Origin: Drosophila miranda
Taxonomy: Eukaryota > Arthropoda > Insecta > Diptera > Drosophilidae
Reading direction: 5' to 3'
DNA length: 64,000 nucleotides
NCBI RefSeq assembly: GCF_003369915.1
Contig: NC_046676.1
Span: forward strand, 22,550,001-22,614,000
Position 1 is the first letter of the stretch. The number at the start of each line of letters is the position of its first letter. A program made the position numbers and the translations under genes. Of this stretch, positions 13,779-28,400 are shown in pieces. Under the pieces are notes generated by a model. That model was given only the letters and a program-made list of their open reading frames with translations. It was not told the DNA's origin and ran no database searches.

Positions 13779-14757
13779 GTTTTTATTTTTATCTAACTTT
13801 CTTTTTGAGCCGCTAAGGTATACGTAAATATTCAGTTAATGTTTACTTGATTAACGATTAAACGACAGGATCGGACTTATAACTAAAGACAAATACAATG
13901 GTTATCACTTGAGCATGTCTAACAAACTACTCGTTTTGTTGTTTTTGTTTTAGACTATATTCTAAATATACATATTCGTATAAATGTATATGCTCGCTAT
14001 ATAGTTTATATAGTATAGGTATGGTATATGAATGTGTGCTATGGCATCGTTTTGAGTACTTAATTCTGTTCTTCCATAGTGACTATACGTTAATAGAGCA
14101 GGCTGAGAAAATCAACGATTTGGCAAACAGTTCACAACTCCACATTTAAATTCGTGCGGAGGTTGTCTATATACGGCCATCACTTAGTCGTACTGCCAGA
14201 GATACATACATACTTGTATGTGTAGTATATCTTACAGTTGCTATCGTACATAGTTTCCATCGTAATACTAGAGTTTATGTTTAAAACTATAAGTTTGCTA
14301 AGCCACAAGTAATTTATCGCTATATTTCCATCTCTTAGTCATATATTAAATGCATGGCACCCGTGGGGAACAGAGTTCGTTGAGCAGTTACCTTAGAATA
14401 GAACACTACAATACTCGTAACTTAGGGACTATAACTACTCGTGTGACTACAGCTACACTTTGATTCAGTATTTTCATTTCGATTCATGTTTTCTGATTTC
14501 GTTTCGCTTCGTTCGTACATTTTTTAAATAAAAGGCAACTCATGAACATTTTTGTTTTCAACAGAAAGCTAAACGGACAACACAGCTGTATCCCCATTCA
14601 CAGTGATTTCATATTAACAAACATTATAGATGGTTCGGTTCAGTTCTTGTGTGTTAATCTTCTTGCAAAACCTGGTGAAATCAGGAAGAGTGTATCGTTT
14701 AGTTTGCCGCTTTCTTATTCGCATTCCTTTCAACACTTGTTGGAGTGTGGACACCCA
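13779..14757 (-). other. unc-5: Probable unc-5 3' untranslated region
   Basis: This lies directly downstream of the unc-5 stop on the minus strand. It is AT-rich and non-coding. A minus-strand AATAAA (TTTATT on the plus strand) lies near 13785, inside a T-rich run. The exact 3' end is inferred, not shown. Confidence 0.4.
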
Positions 14758-17700
14758 TTAGATCCACAGGGGACCAATCGTTTCCACTATAATGTCCAAG
14801 ACGTCTTGACGTCCCATTTCCTTCAACGTCAGCAGGAGTGCCATAATCGTATGTGAAACTGAAGTGGAACTGTTGGTGGAGCAGCTGTTGGCTCGACATT
14901 CCCACAGATTGAGAATCTGTTCGGTGGGCGAGGGCTTGGTGGCAAAGTAGGCAATATACCGATCCGTGTTCAGCTTCTTCGCAAGGAGACGCCAGTCGCG
15001 TTCGTCGGCACGCGGAGGATCGAGTGCGGCACAGATCAGGCGCTTCGTCACATGCGGTAGCTGGACAAAGTCCATCACGCAACTCTCATTGACGTAGTTT
15101 CCCTGGCGATCAATGGAAATCGTTGTATTTGTGGTAGATGCAAGCTCTTCCACAGAACCGCTCATCGAGTGGGTTGGAATGTTAAAAGTACAGTAGTCCG
15201 AGTCATCCTTGCCGCCTTGGCCAAAGTCCACGCACAGCGTACTCTGATCCAGTCGTCGCATGCTAAACTCGCAGTGTAGTATGGAGTTGTTGCTCAGAAT
15301 GTGATGGTAGGGAATGGCGTGCTCATACGGAGCACCTGCCTCCATTTCCGCGCACCGTACGCGAATGTTCAAATTGCGGCTGTTCAGCTCGAACGCAAAC
15401 ACCTGACTCTCGCCCAGAAAGCTGCCGCCCAGCTTGCATTCCACACTAGCGCAGATGTCCTTGCTGTTGGGCAAGTCCTTGACCACGTAGATTCGCAGAC
15501 TGCAGTTGGCACTGCTGGGCGGAGTGTGCTGGCTGAAAACCAGCAACTTCATCTTAATGGCGGGCTGCTGAATTCGTGGCTCTGCAACGATGGCGAAATG
15601 GCCCAGTTGCTCCGTCATGATGTACACATGCGTCGTCTCCAGCTGCACGAACATGGGCGTGTTAATGGTTTCTTCTCCCACTGACACTGCTCGTCGCCAG
15701 CTGACATTTAGCTCGTCGTGCTCGCTGTCTGCATGATAGATGTGAACATGCCACTGCTCCGGAGCCACCAAGCAGTGCGGTATTTTCAGGATCACGGGCT
15801 TCACAAAGCTATAGTTGCGCGGTGCACTATGCACCACGCTGCTGCACAAAATGGAGCTCTCGGTGGCACAGGACACGCGGCTGCACTCGTCGCTCAGAAG
15901 TAGCAGCGAGACGTGCTTCTTCAGGTTCTTTCCAATCGCATGCTCGGGCACAAAGAGCAATAGCTCCCCGCCATATAGACGCAGCTGTCCTCCTGTGCTG
16001 CCAAGGAGCTCGTAGCTGCTGCTCTTCGAGGCATTCAGTAGGGATAGCTTGGCGTTCATATCGAAGGTGGAATTGGCTGTCGAAAATCAGAGCGTTAGTG
16101 TGTCTCGGTGATAGCATTTATCTGAATCGCTTACATGTATCGGCAGTGGATGACTCTCCGGTTTCTGACAAATAATCAGCACTAAGATCGTCTATGGGGT
16201 TGGTGTAACTAAAATGAAAAATGTATTTTAGTTGAAAATCTAATAACTTTTCGGTCCTTTGTATACTTACTTGGCAGCCAGGTTGGGCACATCGTAGTGA
16301 TGCTCTGTTACACCGCCGCAGCCCATGCCCATGCCCACAATGTGCTCGCCAGGCATATAACGATGTCCAGGATTGACATAGTCATATCCCAAATTACTGG
16401 CCTCGATGTGCATTCGCATCTCCTTTTTCTCCACAACGCCGGGCATATAATCCGCATCCATGACTGACAAACGGTAAGAAATCATACATACGTATATTCG
16501 ATTGTTGCCAGAAAACGTGGAGCGGGGTCGTTGGACCCCGATACTCACCTGAGCGGGCCATGTTGTAGTGAGGATTGGCGCGCATCCCGCGGCGGGCACA
16601 GCAAATGAGAGCTGCGCCAAAGGCAAAGAAAACGGCGGTTATGAAGGCCAGTCCTAGATAGAGTGTCCAATCGAAATCTGCAATGGTAAAGCGAGGCGGA
16701 CTCTTATAAAACTGCCGATTTCGCATTTTGTATCCTGTAATCCCAACAGCAGAAGGGCATTGCACCGCACGGCAAGGAGCAATCTCTGCCAGATACCGTG
16801 TCTTTAGACTGTCTGAAGAGTACAGACTTTCCAGTGAACTAAATGTTTACATTGCCTGCACGGACTTTAAGCCGACTTAAGATGCTTTCCAACTTCCAAT
16901 CTATGTGTGAATGGCATTGAAAAAAACACCAAGAATTCTCTGCGTAATCCGCCACCCTCATGATTTCGAGGATGCCTGGCAAGCAAAATCCACACATACC
17001 CGTACATGTTGAGTCAACCAAACCAAAAACCGAACCAAAACTGAACTGAACCGAACCGAACTTTTCCATAATCAAACAGGGTCGGTTCGGGGCGCATCCT
17101 CACCCATTGTCATCAATCCTGAGCAACCATGCGTATCCGTATCTGGCGCTGTGGCGCTTGCTGAGCTGTGCCAGAGCGAACTGTATATGTCTGTATTTAA
17201 TGTTTTATGTTTGTATGCTCATCCCCAGTCCAGGTCCCGTCCGTCTATTTCGCATTATTATTCGCCGCCGGCTCCCCGTCGCCAGCCAGTCAGTTACGAC
17301 ATCCCGATCCCCATCTCACATCTCCCCACTGCCATTGTTGCGCGCTGCCTGTTTCCGCTGCTGTGATTGTTGTCGTCATTGTTGCTGGCGCTGGCGGTGA
17401 CTGGTTGGCGAAAAGGAATCGCTGCAGCGCAAGGAATTACTCCATATATATTATGATTATTATACTCGGGATGTACAGCTCGAGCTTTTCACAGTTCTTC
17501 TGGGCTCGAGCTCAAGAGCGAGCCTGAGAGAGTGGGAGGACGAGGTACAGGACGAGGACGCATTGTACAATGTATGAAATGAGCAATTATATTCGCTGTA
17601 AATCAGCGGCAGCATCGGAAACAGAAACAGAAGCAAAGCCGTCATCCCCAACTGGGAGAGACATACTCCATGGGCTTTCCTTTTTCATTCGCTTTTGTGC

Positions 17701-20700
17701 AGCTTGCATGCTGCTTTTTTAGACGCTGTGCCTGGACGGGACATCAAAAGCGAAGTCGTCCCCTTAGCATGACAAATACGCTTTTAATATCGGGTGGTTG
17801 ATCGGGCGGCCTGGGGGCCTCCCGCAATGACAATGGCCCACAACGAAGACCGCAAATGTTGCCTTTGGAGCAATTGCAAGCAGGTATCGGTATCCCCAGG
17901 GACTGGATTTGCAAAATGTAATAAAACGGAAAATAAGCTGTTCCTAGTTCCGGGGCACCAAAAACTTGTCACTCTTCATTCTCCCCTTCGAAAACTTTTC
18001 AACAGCAATCAAATAACAGTCGAAGAAGGGCACAAAACCTGCGAAACATCAAACATTGTATTGTATTGTGCGAATGGCAATCGAATGGCAAGCACTTGTA
18101 CCCTGATCCTTTCAATTACACAGTGTGACAGTCATCTAATTGATCCCTATGGACCGCACACAGACCCCAAACTATGCTTGAGTTGGGTCAATCCTACACT
18201 CCACCCCATCGAGAATCGAGGCAAACAGCAACAATGACACGGGAAAAGCTCTAAATGGGGATGGCGATGGCCGGGGCTAGAGAATAGGATGCGAATGGGG
18301 ATGCGACGTCACGACTTTGCCGTTGCCGTTGCCGTTGTCGTCTTCGCCGCATGCCTAATTATCTGGCAAAGCACACAAGCCCACAGCAGCTTAAATCTCA
18401 ATTCCGAACTCTGTTGCGATTGATTTGCGACCCTTCGATTGGGCTCTGCAGCTGGAATTGGAGTTGGGGATACGGGTTAGGGTTTGGGGGCGTAAGAGTT
18501 GGGCTTCGGGGTGGAAAGTGTCCTTTCTTTCTGTCACGAATATAAATACAGCTACTCTTGGTCGGGATGGATGCCGTGCACAAACAAAATGCACTTGGTT
18601 AATTTCCCATTGTGACAATCAGCGTTGAGTGCTCAGCTTTTGTGTGGTTGGGTCGACAAGAGACTGAACAGTAATCTGGGAGTTGGGAGTTGGGAGTTGG
18701 GAGCTGGGACCTGGACTGTGTCTATGTCGACTGTGATTGTTATTGTTGTCTAACTGTCTACTCTGTTGCTGCTGCTGTCCTTCCGTCCTTCTGTCCTTCC
18801 TGCCCCTGCCGTTGACATAAACACACTTACCATCCTTGCCAATATGACACTGCTCTCCACGGCACTCTGCCGTTTGTGTGTCTTTTCCGGCGCACAATGA
18901 TTTGCCATATCCTGAGCCACCGTCAGTCGCAGTAGCATCCAGCAGAGCTGCGCTTCCGCTGATGCTGCTGAGGGCTGCCATGCCCACTCCAGCCAGGAGC
19001 AGATCCCCGGCTTCGTCGCCGTCAGACGTCTGCGTGAGGCACTTTCTGCGACGCACTTGAATACACTCCGCGGAGCAGATGCTCCAGTCGCTCCACGCGG
19101 ACCAGCGGGCCACTGTGGGGAGAAAGGGCAGTTTAGAAATCAAAAGTCATATTAACATGATTTAGCACACATTCCCGACAGACACCGCCACTCCCGGACT
19201 CATATATCACGTGGAGGCCAAAGCCAAAGCCAAAGTCAGGACGTGGCTGTGGCTGTGGCTGTAGCTGTCAGGGGGTCATGGATGCAACAAATATAGCACC
19301 GTTTGCCCCAAATATGTGGTGGGACGGTAGATGGTGGACGGTTTGGACTAATAGATAGTCCGTTGGGAGAAATCGAAAGTTGTTCCCACCATAAAATAGA
19401 GCACCAGTAGAGCACCCTTCCTTAAGCACCATTCAAATCACAGCGCCACTGCCCCTGTTGATTCTTGGATAGGAGATTGTGTGGGTGAGCAAAAGTGATT
19501 GTCATTTTAATGCTTTTCTATTTTCTATTTTCGCATTTTCTTTGCTTTTTCAATTTCCATTTTGGTGTTGGGGGAGAAAACGGAAAGTCCGAAAGCCAAA
19601 CAAAAATGTTCTTGGGGTGGGGGCCTGCTATATCATAGTGTATGTGTATGATGCATGCCTATGGCAGCTAAATATATATAGTACATATATATTTATACAT
19701 GCCTGTATGTATATCGGCATTTGGCACTTCCTGTTTTTGGGAAACATAAAACCACCCCCATAAGGGCAGCTCCTCGGCCTTGTTGCCCCTTGTCAGCACT
19801 ATCCTATGCCCTGGCATTTCTTTCCCCATTCCAGCGCACGCATCCTCTCATGCTCATCCTCATCCGCATCGTCATCCTAGCCATGGCGAGGCAAGGGTCC
19901 CAGGCCCGCCCAGCCAGCCCGACTGTTGCATGAATCAGAGAGCGTGAGTCGTGGTAAGTGATTTTTAAGTTTCTATCTGCCGCAGTGACGTCACTTGCCG
20001 CGACGACCCCAAAAAAAGTAAGTCACTTCGGCTAAAGCCAGTTCGGGTAGTTTTTGGGGAAGACCGACCCGTGGCGAATTATTCAATGGATGGATATGGG
20101 ATGGTTGGTTGGGCACTAATGCACTGATGGCCTGGGCTTAGTTTAACACAATTGTTTATTGAATTGTTAAGGCCCGGCGAATCTGACAACTACTGGGGTC
20201 GGGGGGAGGGTATGGTATGGTCGGGGAACCCCAACTAAAAAATTTAACTGTCGTTGCCTCGTTAAGCATTCAAGTTTAACTGCTCGAACACAATGCCATA
20301 TTGAATGCTCGCCCCATGGCAAGTCCCCAAAGGCCTCTTCCTCTCCTCCCCTCGGGAAGGGAAGCCTTTGAAAGAAATGCACGTTGTCAGGCTTTCGTTT
20401 CAACTTACTGCGCTTACTCGACGAAATGTCAAATCCATCAGTGCTCACGATTTGAGTATCCTCTGTTGTTGGCAGGCGACATCGGCACACAGCGTGGGCG
20501 TGGGCGGGGCGAGGGCGATGAGTGAAAAGCAGGACCATAAGGTTGACACGGTTCCATGGGGATGAAAAGTTATAAGATGGAGGAGAAAAAAACGAAACCC
20601 AAGCGAAATTTAAAATTAATTTTATGACACACTTTTCATAGAATAAAAGCCCACAACAGCATCCCCCTCCTCCGAGCCAAACCCTTACCACCCCCACACC

Positions 20701-23172
20701 ACTCCCCACTCGAGTGGATTGCCATCGCTCCTGCACAGTTGCCTCCCCTCCGGATCCCTCACCATTTTGTCCCGCTTGTCTGTCAACAATTGCTCATTGC
20801 TGTGCCCGCTGTGCGCCTGGCCAAGTATCTATTGCTTGTGTGTGTGTGCGAGTATCTGTGTGAGCACTACAATACAATGCAATACAATAAATTTACATGA
20901 ATAAAAGTGAAGAGTCTCAAACACATGCCGCCCGTGCGTCTGTCAAAAAAAAAAAACCAAAAGCGCCCCAGCTACCACGAGAACATCCCCATTCCTGATT
21001 TCGGTCTCAGCCCCAGTCTCCAGTCCGGGGTCCGGAGTCCGGAGACCAGGCTATGTCCCTTCCCCTTCCCCTTCCCTTGGACGCATGCCTTTGTCACCAT
21101 TTAGTCAGTAGCTTGCCGGAGGCAGTCGTTCTCGTTCCCCACAGCAGCCACGCAGCCACGCAGCCACGGAGTCGCTCCAATCTATCCATCTATATGCATG
21201 TGGAGATATCTGTCGTCGCTGCAAAGGCACCCACAGAAGCCGAATGCCGAATGCGTGTTTAAAATGAAATACTCAGCACTCACTCAAATATGTATTACAC
21301 TAAAAATGGGTATAATGATTCCCTGAAGATGTTCGCATCGGACTATAAGAGTCTTTTCTCCGTTTCCAAGGGACGCCTCCATATAAAAGGGTATTCTTAT
21401 ATCGGAGTGACCGCAGGTCCTTTTCTTTTCTTTTTTTTTGTTTAAACGCCTCTTGAACTTTTGCGTCATGCAGTGCAGTGCTTTCGGTTTTGGTTTTGGA
21501 CTGTCCTATTCTACTCCTCTTTGCCAGCCTCCCTGCCACTGCCGCACTGCCACTGGCCCTGCCACTGGTATGAAAAATGTGCGCTGTTGTCAACGCTCCA
21601 GGAGACGTCAATGGCAGCGGGCATTCAGGTGGCACGACGCTGAGTCCCGACCGCAAATGGCATTTAAATTGACAATTTCGTTGCTTTTGCTGGTGTTACA
21701 ATAGTGCTCCCACATTAAAGGCGCGCACACACAACAAAGTGGGCGCAACCACAGCCACACGCCCCCAGTTTGCGAATAACCACATCCCTTACATATACAT
21801 ATATGTATATTTTACGATTGCATATGGTATGTATACATATATCGTGTGGACATACCTGGGCAGGCGGCGCAGTCCGCAGATTTCTGTATCTGGGGGCCTG
21901 GACACTGGGCGCCCCCATTTAAGGGCATTGGATTGGTGCAGGTGCGCGACCGCTTTCGTCCCTGGCTCGGCTTGCCCGCGCACTTGCACTCGCGCCAAGG
22001 GCTCCAGGTGCTCCAGCCTCCATTCACTAAGAGGCGAAAAACATACAAGACATATAAGCATAACTTGAGATTGCAGTCGCACGAGTACTACACTGACCGT
22101 AGACAATCAGCACAGCGGAGTCGGAGACCCGCTTTCCCGCAATGTTCTCCGCACTGCAGCTGTAATTGGCCATGTGTTGCAGCGCCACCGGGCGGAAGGT
22201 CAGTGTGCCGCCAGCCACGGCCAACCCCGGCTCGCTGTCGGAGGTTATTACCGCGTTGCTCTTGTACCAGGAGAGCTTCGGCTCCGGGAAGCCTCCGGGT
22301 GGCTCACAGTGCAGTTCCGCCCGACTGCCCAGCTCGAGCCGCAGCGATGTGGGTGACTGGCCGAAGGTCTTGCGTATATCTGTTAGGGGGAGATATAAAT
22401 GTAGATATAAATAGAGATATGGATAGGCATAGGAATAGGGAGGGACCCGTCGCCTATTCGAATCAGGAATCCACCCCTAGCCCAGGGTGCGGTACTCACA
22501 TGCAATGTGGACTGTGGCGGCTTGACTTTTCACCACGCCACGGGACGACCAAGCGTGGCACTCGCACTTGAACGGACCCTTGCCAAAGTACTCGTCGACC
22601 AGATCACGGTGAATGGTGGCCGTGACCTCTTCCATGTGGACGCCCGTGTGTGGATCCACGTGCTTGTCATGCGTCGACGGCGGAGGCTGGGAGCTGCCGC
22701 TGCACTTGAAGATCACCTGCAGCGAGTGGGAGGCCTTGCACTTGAGCACCGCCGGACGATTCTTCACCACAAACACGCTCTCCGGCTCGCTGAGAAAAAT
22801 GGGCAGCGTGTTGCTGGCTTCTGCGGGACTGAGCTTGCCGCCGTTGAACTCCTCCAGAAGCGTGCCTGCCGCTGCTGCCGAGGAGGAGCCTAGCCCAATC
22901 CTCCCATTCTCGTCCTCGCTGCTATTGCTAAGCAACTCGATATTGGTTCTGTGTGGGGCGCTGTCCTCAGTGACCAGGGGGGCGTTGGCGAAGGGCGCCA
23001 TAGCAGTCAGTGGGTCAATGCTCATCCCAGCTTCCTCCATGGAGTCGGACATGCTGCCGTAGTCCACCTGTGGCAGCTCCCTTGCCACGGCCAACACTAG
23101 CCATGTTAGCTGAAGGTTCACTACGAGTACAATCACATATCCGGCTTTATTAATCACCGACGACGACGTCAT
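14758..23172 (-). CDS. unc-5: Netrin receptor Unc-5
   Basis: Unc-5 is a transmembrane receptor for netrin that mediates repulsive axon guidance. Coding exons on the minus strand are 22500-23172, 22098-22379, 21856-22026, 18831-19112, 16549-16677, 16271-16463, 16135-16208 and 14758-16076. All junctions are GT..AG with matching phases, giving 1040 residues. Domains in order: signal peptide (about 1-31), Ig-like (123-224), Ig-like (226-318), thrombospondin type 1 with WSTWSPW (about 319-376), a second with WSAWSDW (377-469), one membrane helix (about 473-495), ZU5 (about 620-705), UPA (about 775-917) and a C-terminal death domain (about 944-1032). This is the family architecture, and the length is close to the roughly 1070 residues I recall for D. 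melanogaster. The start is the ATG before the signal peptide; non-coding 5' exons probably lie upstream. The acceptor of the membrane exon is ambiguous (see findings). Confidence 0.96.
16678..18830 (-). other. unc-5: unc-5 intron between the second TSP1 exon and the transmembrane exon
   Basis: This is a 2.15 kb intron with donor GTAAGT at 18830 and acceptor CAG ending at 16678. An alternative acceptor ends at 16735. It contains a few short open frames that look spurious, and a (GGGAGTT)n array begins within the adjoining exon's upstream reading at 18677-18704. No nested gene was found. Confidence 0.8.
18677..18704. repeat. (GGGAGTT)n minisatellite
   Basis: About four heptamer copies lie within the unc-5 intron, starting about 130 bases downstream of the donor of the second TSP1 exon. 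Confidence 0.85.
19113..21855 (-). other. unc-5: unc-5 intron between the two TSP1 exons
   Basis: This is a 2.7 kb intron with donor GTATGT at 21855 and acceptor CACAG ending at 19113. It contains tandem GCCAAA, GGCTGT and CACGCAGC-type repeats and AT palindromes near 19670 and 21790. I see no coding exon. Confidence 0.8.
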
Positions 23173-25455
23173 GCTCGTTGCTTAGGTTTCGTTGTCAGTT
23201 TTTACGTTTCTGTACGTCTTAACGTTTCCCTGTGTGCCACGCAGCGGCTGCTGTTGCCGTTGCCGTTGCCGTTGCCTTTGTCCTGCGTTTCCTGTGCGAC
23301 TGTTGCACCTGCCCTGGCCTTTGTGCCAGTATTTCTTGCTGTTGTTGCTTCGGCTTTGGTGCGATAGCTGCAGGCATTAGCATTAGCTGCACACTCGCTT
23401 TGTTGCTGTGGTAAATGCGATCTGGAAAGTCAGATAAAAAAACCTATAAGTGGGATTTACTTTTTCAATCAAGAGCCGAGACTGCAATTCCCTCACTTTG
23501 TGACTAAAAGATAACCACTACTTCGTTGGGTTTTCTGTGGTATTACGTTTTGCCTTTCACCATAGCCATTCCCATTCCCATTCTCATACCCATACTCTTC
23601 CAGCACCAGGCATAAGAACATCGAGAGGTTTGTCAAGCGACGAAAAGTGTCTATGAATTGTTGAGAGTGTTCGTATCCCCAACCTGAGCAGTCGGACATT
23701 TATTCCGACTTGCGGGTACCCTACCCTTGGGTTGGGACCATCTTTCAGACAAGCATCCGTTTAGCCTTCTACAGTTCACGCAGATTGATATCATTTTTCA
23801 GAATATATTTGAAAAGAAGCTGGTAATGACACTAGCCGACACTTCCTTCCTGCTCCTACGGGCGTAATCGATAAGTTGTCATCATCAATCAAAGGGCCAA
23901 TACTCTCCGCACTCAGAGTCCAAGTGTAGGGCAGCTCAAATGCCCACAAGTTACAAAATTTCCCATTAGCTATGCAAGTCATGCGTCAGGTTCTACGAAT
24001 CGTTGGTACCTAATCGAAATATTAATAACAGGTATAAGTATGCTCCACTCCACCGACTGCAGTTCGCCTTCTCCGGGCTCCGAGCACCGGGCACAGGACG
24101 TTGTGGCACGGAGGGACGTGGCTCTGTTCTGTTGTTGTTGTAGTGTTGTGGGAAATGCGCCTTTTGTCTTTCTGAGTTTCTGAATTATTATGTAGTTATC
24201 TGTGGAGGGACAGAGATGGATGCATACCAGCACGAACGGTGCGATAGCTCCGGCTTCAGTCTTTGCCTTTGGCTTTGCCTTTGAGTTTGCCTTTCAGTTT
24301 GAGTTTGAGTTTGAGGTTTATGTGTTTGGCTTTGTAATTATGTATTAATCATGCATAAGTTAAAACTTCAACTCCCCCTGCCAACACTCTCCACCTCCAG
24401 CATTTCAAAACGAATCATATTGCTGCCACCGCTAGCGCTGACGTTGATGACGTCCATTAAAAGGCGCATCAAGTTAAAGTCAATATGCAAATATTGCGGA
24501 AACGGTGATATGTGAAAAGTGTGTACGATTAGGAGGGACGGGACCATGCGCCACGTTCCACGCTCCACGTTCTCAGGAGCCGTGACCACGAATCGTAATA
24601 AAATATCGGGTAATAAGAAATTAAAGGGGAATAATACATTTCATTGGAGGCTTAAGCGACATCATCATCGTCTTTCTCATCATTATCACCGTCATCGTCA
24701 TCATCATCATCATTTCATTTGGCTTAAGCGCCTTTTATGCGTAATTCAATTGGATTTACAGGGTGCTTGTGGGACACTTGAGTGTCTGTCAATATTCCCC
24801 ATATCGGGCTGGTGCGGACAAATGGATGTGTATGTATGGATGTATGGAAGCACGGATGTGTGGGGCTCATGTAGCTGACCAGATTATAATGGTCTTCTCT
24901 GCCCCTTCTCTTCGATGGTAATGCACACACACACTTTGTTTTGTGTGCATTCAATTATAGATGGAATATTGAGGTTCGTTTTGTTTTCGATTTGTCTAGA
25001 CTCTGTTTGACTAGGTCCCAGATCCGTGTTATTTGCAGGGCTACTTTGAAGCCATAATCAAACTCGCAGTAGAATACATCGCAAATCGATATGCGAGAAT
25101 AATATTGTCGCAGAAAACCTGCCCGTTGGAAAGATGAATCAGCGAATGGCACATTAAATGTTCACAATTTCAATCAGAGGATGCCTGCCTTATCAGGGCG
25201 ACATCGCCAATCGTCAATGTATCGTATCGCTGGATGCTGATACTGGGGCATTACTTTTTAATAGGTTTTTAATGAAGCAAAGTAGGCCAAATGGATGGTG
25301 CGCGGCGGCGCTTATCAGCGGCTTTTCATTGGCTTTGTGTGCACTTGTTAATCCAAATCGATTTTATTTATTGAAAGCAAACTTGTCGCCGCAAATACAA
25401 AAACTTTGCATTGATTTCGGCACGCAAGCGAATGTGTGGAGGACCCTCCCACTGA

Positions 25456-25488
25456 TTGACTGACTGACTGACTGACTGACTGACTGAC
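25456..25488. repeat. (TGAC)n microsatellite
   Basis: About eight TGAC tetramers. A similar but interrupted run lies at 42306-42338. Confidence 0.9.
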
Positions 25489-28400
25489 AAACTGTGTGAC
25501 GTGACACACGCACGCAGCTCGAGATGCATGGCCGGAGATATGTACATATGCGAGGCTGAGTAATCCTACTCGTACTCGTATTTTGTAAGGGGTGATTACT
25601 CAGAAGTCCCGCCGAACTTTGACGCTGTCTCCAGCTACGTGGGGGAGACACGGAGTGCTTCTTCCTAGCCTGGGCGGATGGATGGATGGCTGTGAATGAA
25701 AGATTGCGTGGGATAATCGGCGTCGTATTCAATTTAATATCACAACTATTGCCGCAAAGACGGAGGACTGAGGACTGAGGACGGATGACGGAGGACCGGA
25801 GAAGCCCTTCCTGTGCCGAATGAAAACTTCCAAGTGAACTTCTTCTGTTGGGGCAAATGTCGACTGCGACGACGACGGCGACAGAGATTCGGTTGGAGGG
25901 ACGAAATAAAAAACAGAGCAGAGGGAGGCGGAGTACGCACATGCAGACAATACGACTACCAGAGGAGGAGAGGAATGGGACTGGAATGGGGAATGGAGCA
26001 GAGCAGAGCAGAGCACACAAAACAAGTGAGCATTCTATAAAATAATTGATGGCTGGCTGACGACTCAGTTGCTTGGCAGCAATAATTTTTATACTTCGGG
26101 GGCACTCACGCACACACTCGCGCTCTTGAGTACTAAAATCAAATGCCACTCGAAACGCTGCGGCAGATATGTGCTACGCTATGCGATGGCGACTGCCTGA
26201 AGTGGATGTGGATGTGGCAGATGCCGCTGCTTCAATTGCGTGTGACTCTTGTGTGCTGTGCTGGAGCTACTCCTCGACAACACTCGTACGAGCATGTATG
26301 TATGTAGTTATGTTGTACAATCTCTGGAACATCTGTAGCACAAATGAAATCTTTAATACTCAAGGGACCGTGCTGGTTCCTATGGCAATCGCAATCGCTG
26401 CCGCATCTGTATTTCACATGTTGCGCATTTTGCCCACACACTCCTGTGCTTCCAGACTCGACTCCCAAACAGCCAGACCGGCAGACTGACAGAGGCTGCT
26501 ATTGTGAGATCGCTGCTCCGCTCGCTTTTAATTTTTTCGGGCAACGCTTGTCTTGTAATCAAACAATTAAAGATGATTTTAATTAATCTATTTATAAGAG
26601 ACGTTGCCTTGCTCGCTGAATGACTGCCGGCCCGGCATCAGTCCTCCCTCATAACTGTTCAAAAATGTGTGTACTTTTGTATGTGACGAGCGTTGGCCAT
26701 GACGCAGGGGTACGATGCGGGGATGATGAAACAACTCTACGGGAGATACACGAGAACAAGCACAACAGCGACATCGACAACGAGAAACATCTTTAAATTA
26801 ATTAAGCGTAATTGTTGGGGAATTAGAAGTAGAAACAAATGTTTCAACCATGAATTATGGACTGCTGTCACATGGAGAACGCATGTTGCTACAAGCTACA
26901 GCTCGAGATACTATTTGAGATAAAGCAGGCTGCATGCAATAAAGAAATTATTTATGATTCCATCAGCTGAATGTAGGACAAGCCGGCCAACTGGTTGGAG
27001 AAGTGATGACTCTTATCATTTGTATCTTATTAGCAAAGTTCTAATGTCTAATGTGTCCGAAAGTGGCCTCGGCCCAAACAAATGAGGACCATCAGACTCC
27101 AGGCGAAAGTTCGTCGGAGCTGCGGACTAATTTGTGATGCCAAAACTGAATCGATGGCTGCCATGTGAGGCCAGTTGAGGAAAGAAAGCTGCCCTGCCCT
27201 CATGGAAAGATACACTGGTTCATCTGTTCGAGAGACCAACCCTGTAATCTACCCTACCCTTGATCTAGGCTCTGTGTACCAACTGATACTGAAACTACCT
27301 AGCTCCTAGGCATATTAATTCCATTCCGCCTTTATACTCGCAAACATCGATGATGTCGGATCAATACAACAATTTACGACGGTTTCTCTGGCTTCAGCTA
27401 CCTACTCTCGTCTTTCGGGAAGAACAAAAGCCGCTGCCGAAAGAAACGAGCCTATTCTTTCTCGCCGTATCGATGATCGACATCTAATCCACTGCTAAGT
27501 CGCGTCCCATGAACCCGGACCCGAACCCAAAACCCGAATGGGCTCTTATGCATATGTTGCCTAGGCCTATGTCTATGCTCGCAGGCCCAGGTGACGGTGA
27601 CTGCCCCGAATGACAATTAATCACCACAGGAGTCAAAGATGTTTATGGGGCATGGTAGTACGAGTAGTACTCATTCCTATCCACTCTCTATCCTATCCAA
27701 CGTTCCCATGCCCCGCCCCAGACCTTGTTTGCCCATCTAAGGGAACAGCTGTATGTCTGTAGTTGCACAACCCCTAAAATTATGACGAACAGCCAGAGTG
27801 TGAGAACTTGTGAGTGTTACTTGGAAAGAGTAAAGGGTAAGGGTAAGGCTCCGCGTAAATTGTTAAAAAAGCATAAACCAAAGTGTGAGTCCAATCATTA
27901 CGTGCATTTGTCAAGGCCTGAGAATTATTTTGAATGTCCCTGCTGGTGGCTGAGCCAGTAGACATTCTATCCCGTCCCATCGTCTGTCTGTCTGTCCGTC
28001 AGTCAGTCATTCAGGCCGTTCAGTCAGTTAAAACGTCCAAAGGGGATCATTATATGCCAATTGGCGATTGTTTGTTACCCCACTCGCAATGCCGCCGCGT
28101 GTTGGGGAGGGTTGGTAATTGCAGTTCACATTTGAATTTGAATTTCAATTTGAATAACGGTTGCAGGCCCGAATTATAGCTGTAATTGCGGCATGTTGAA
28201 CGCTGCATCTCGTCGTCGTCGTCGTTATCGTTGTTCTTATTGTTGTTATTGTTGTTGTTGTGACTATTGTAATTGTAGCTGCATCTTTGATCAATGAATT
28301 GAGTGCTGTGCTGTTCTCATGAGGGCTTCTCGACTACCATCAGCCCAATCCACGGCACTCCACTACACTTCACTTCACCTCCTCTCCCCATCCCTCCCCA

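Noticed and set aside
25364-26149. 261-codon open frame on the minus strand
   Set aside because: It runs through the TGAC microsatellite, which is open in this frame (VSQSVSQSVSQS), and has no family features.
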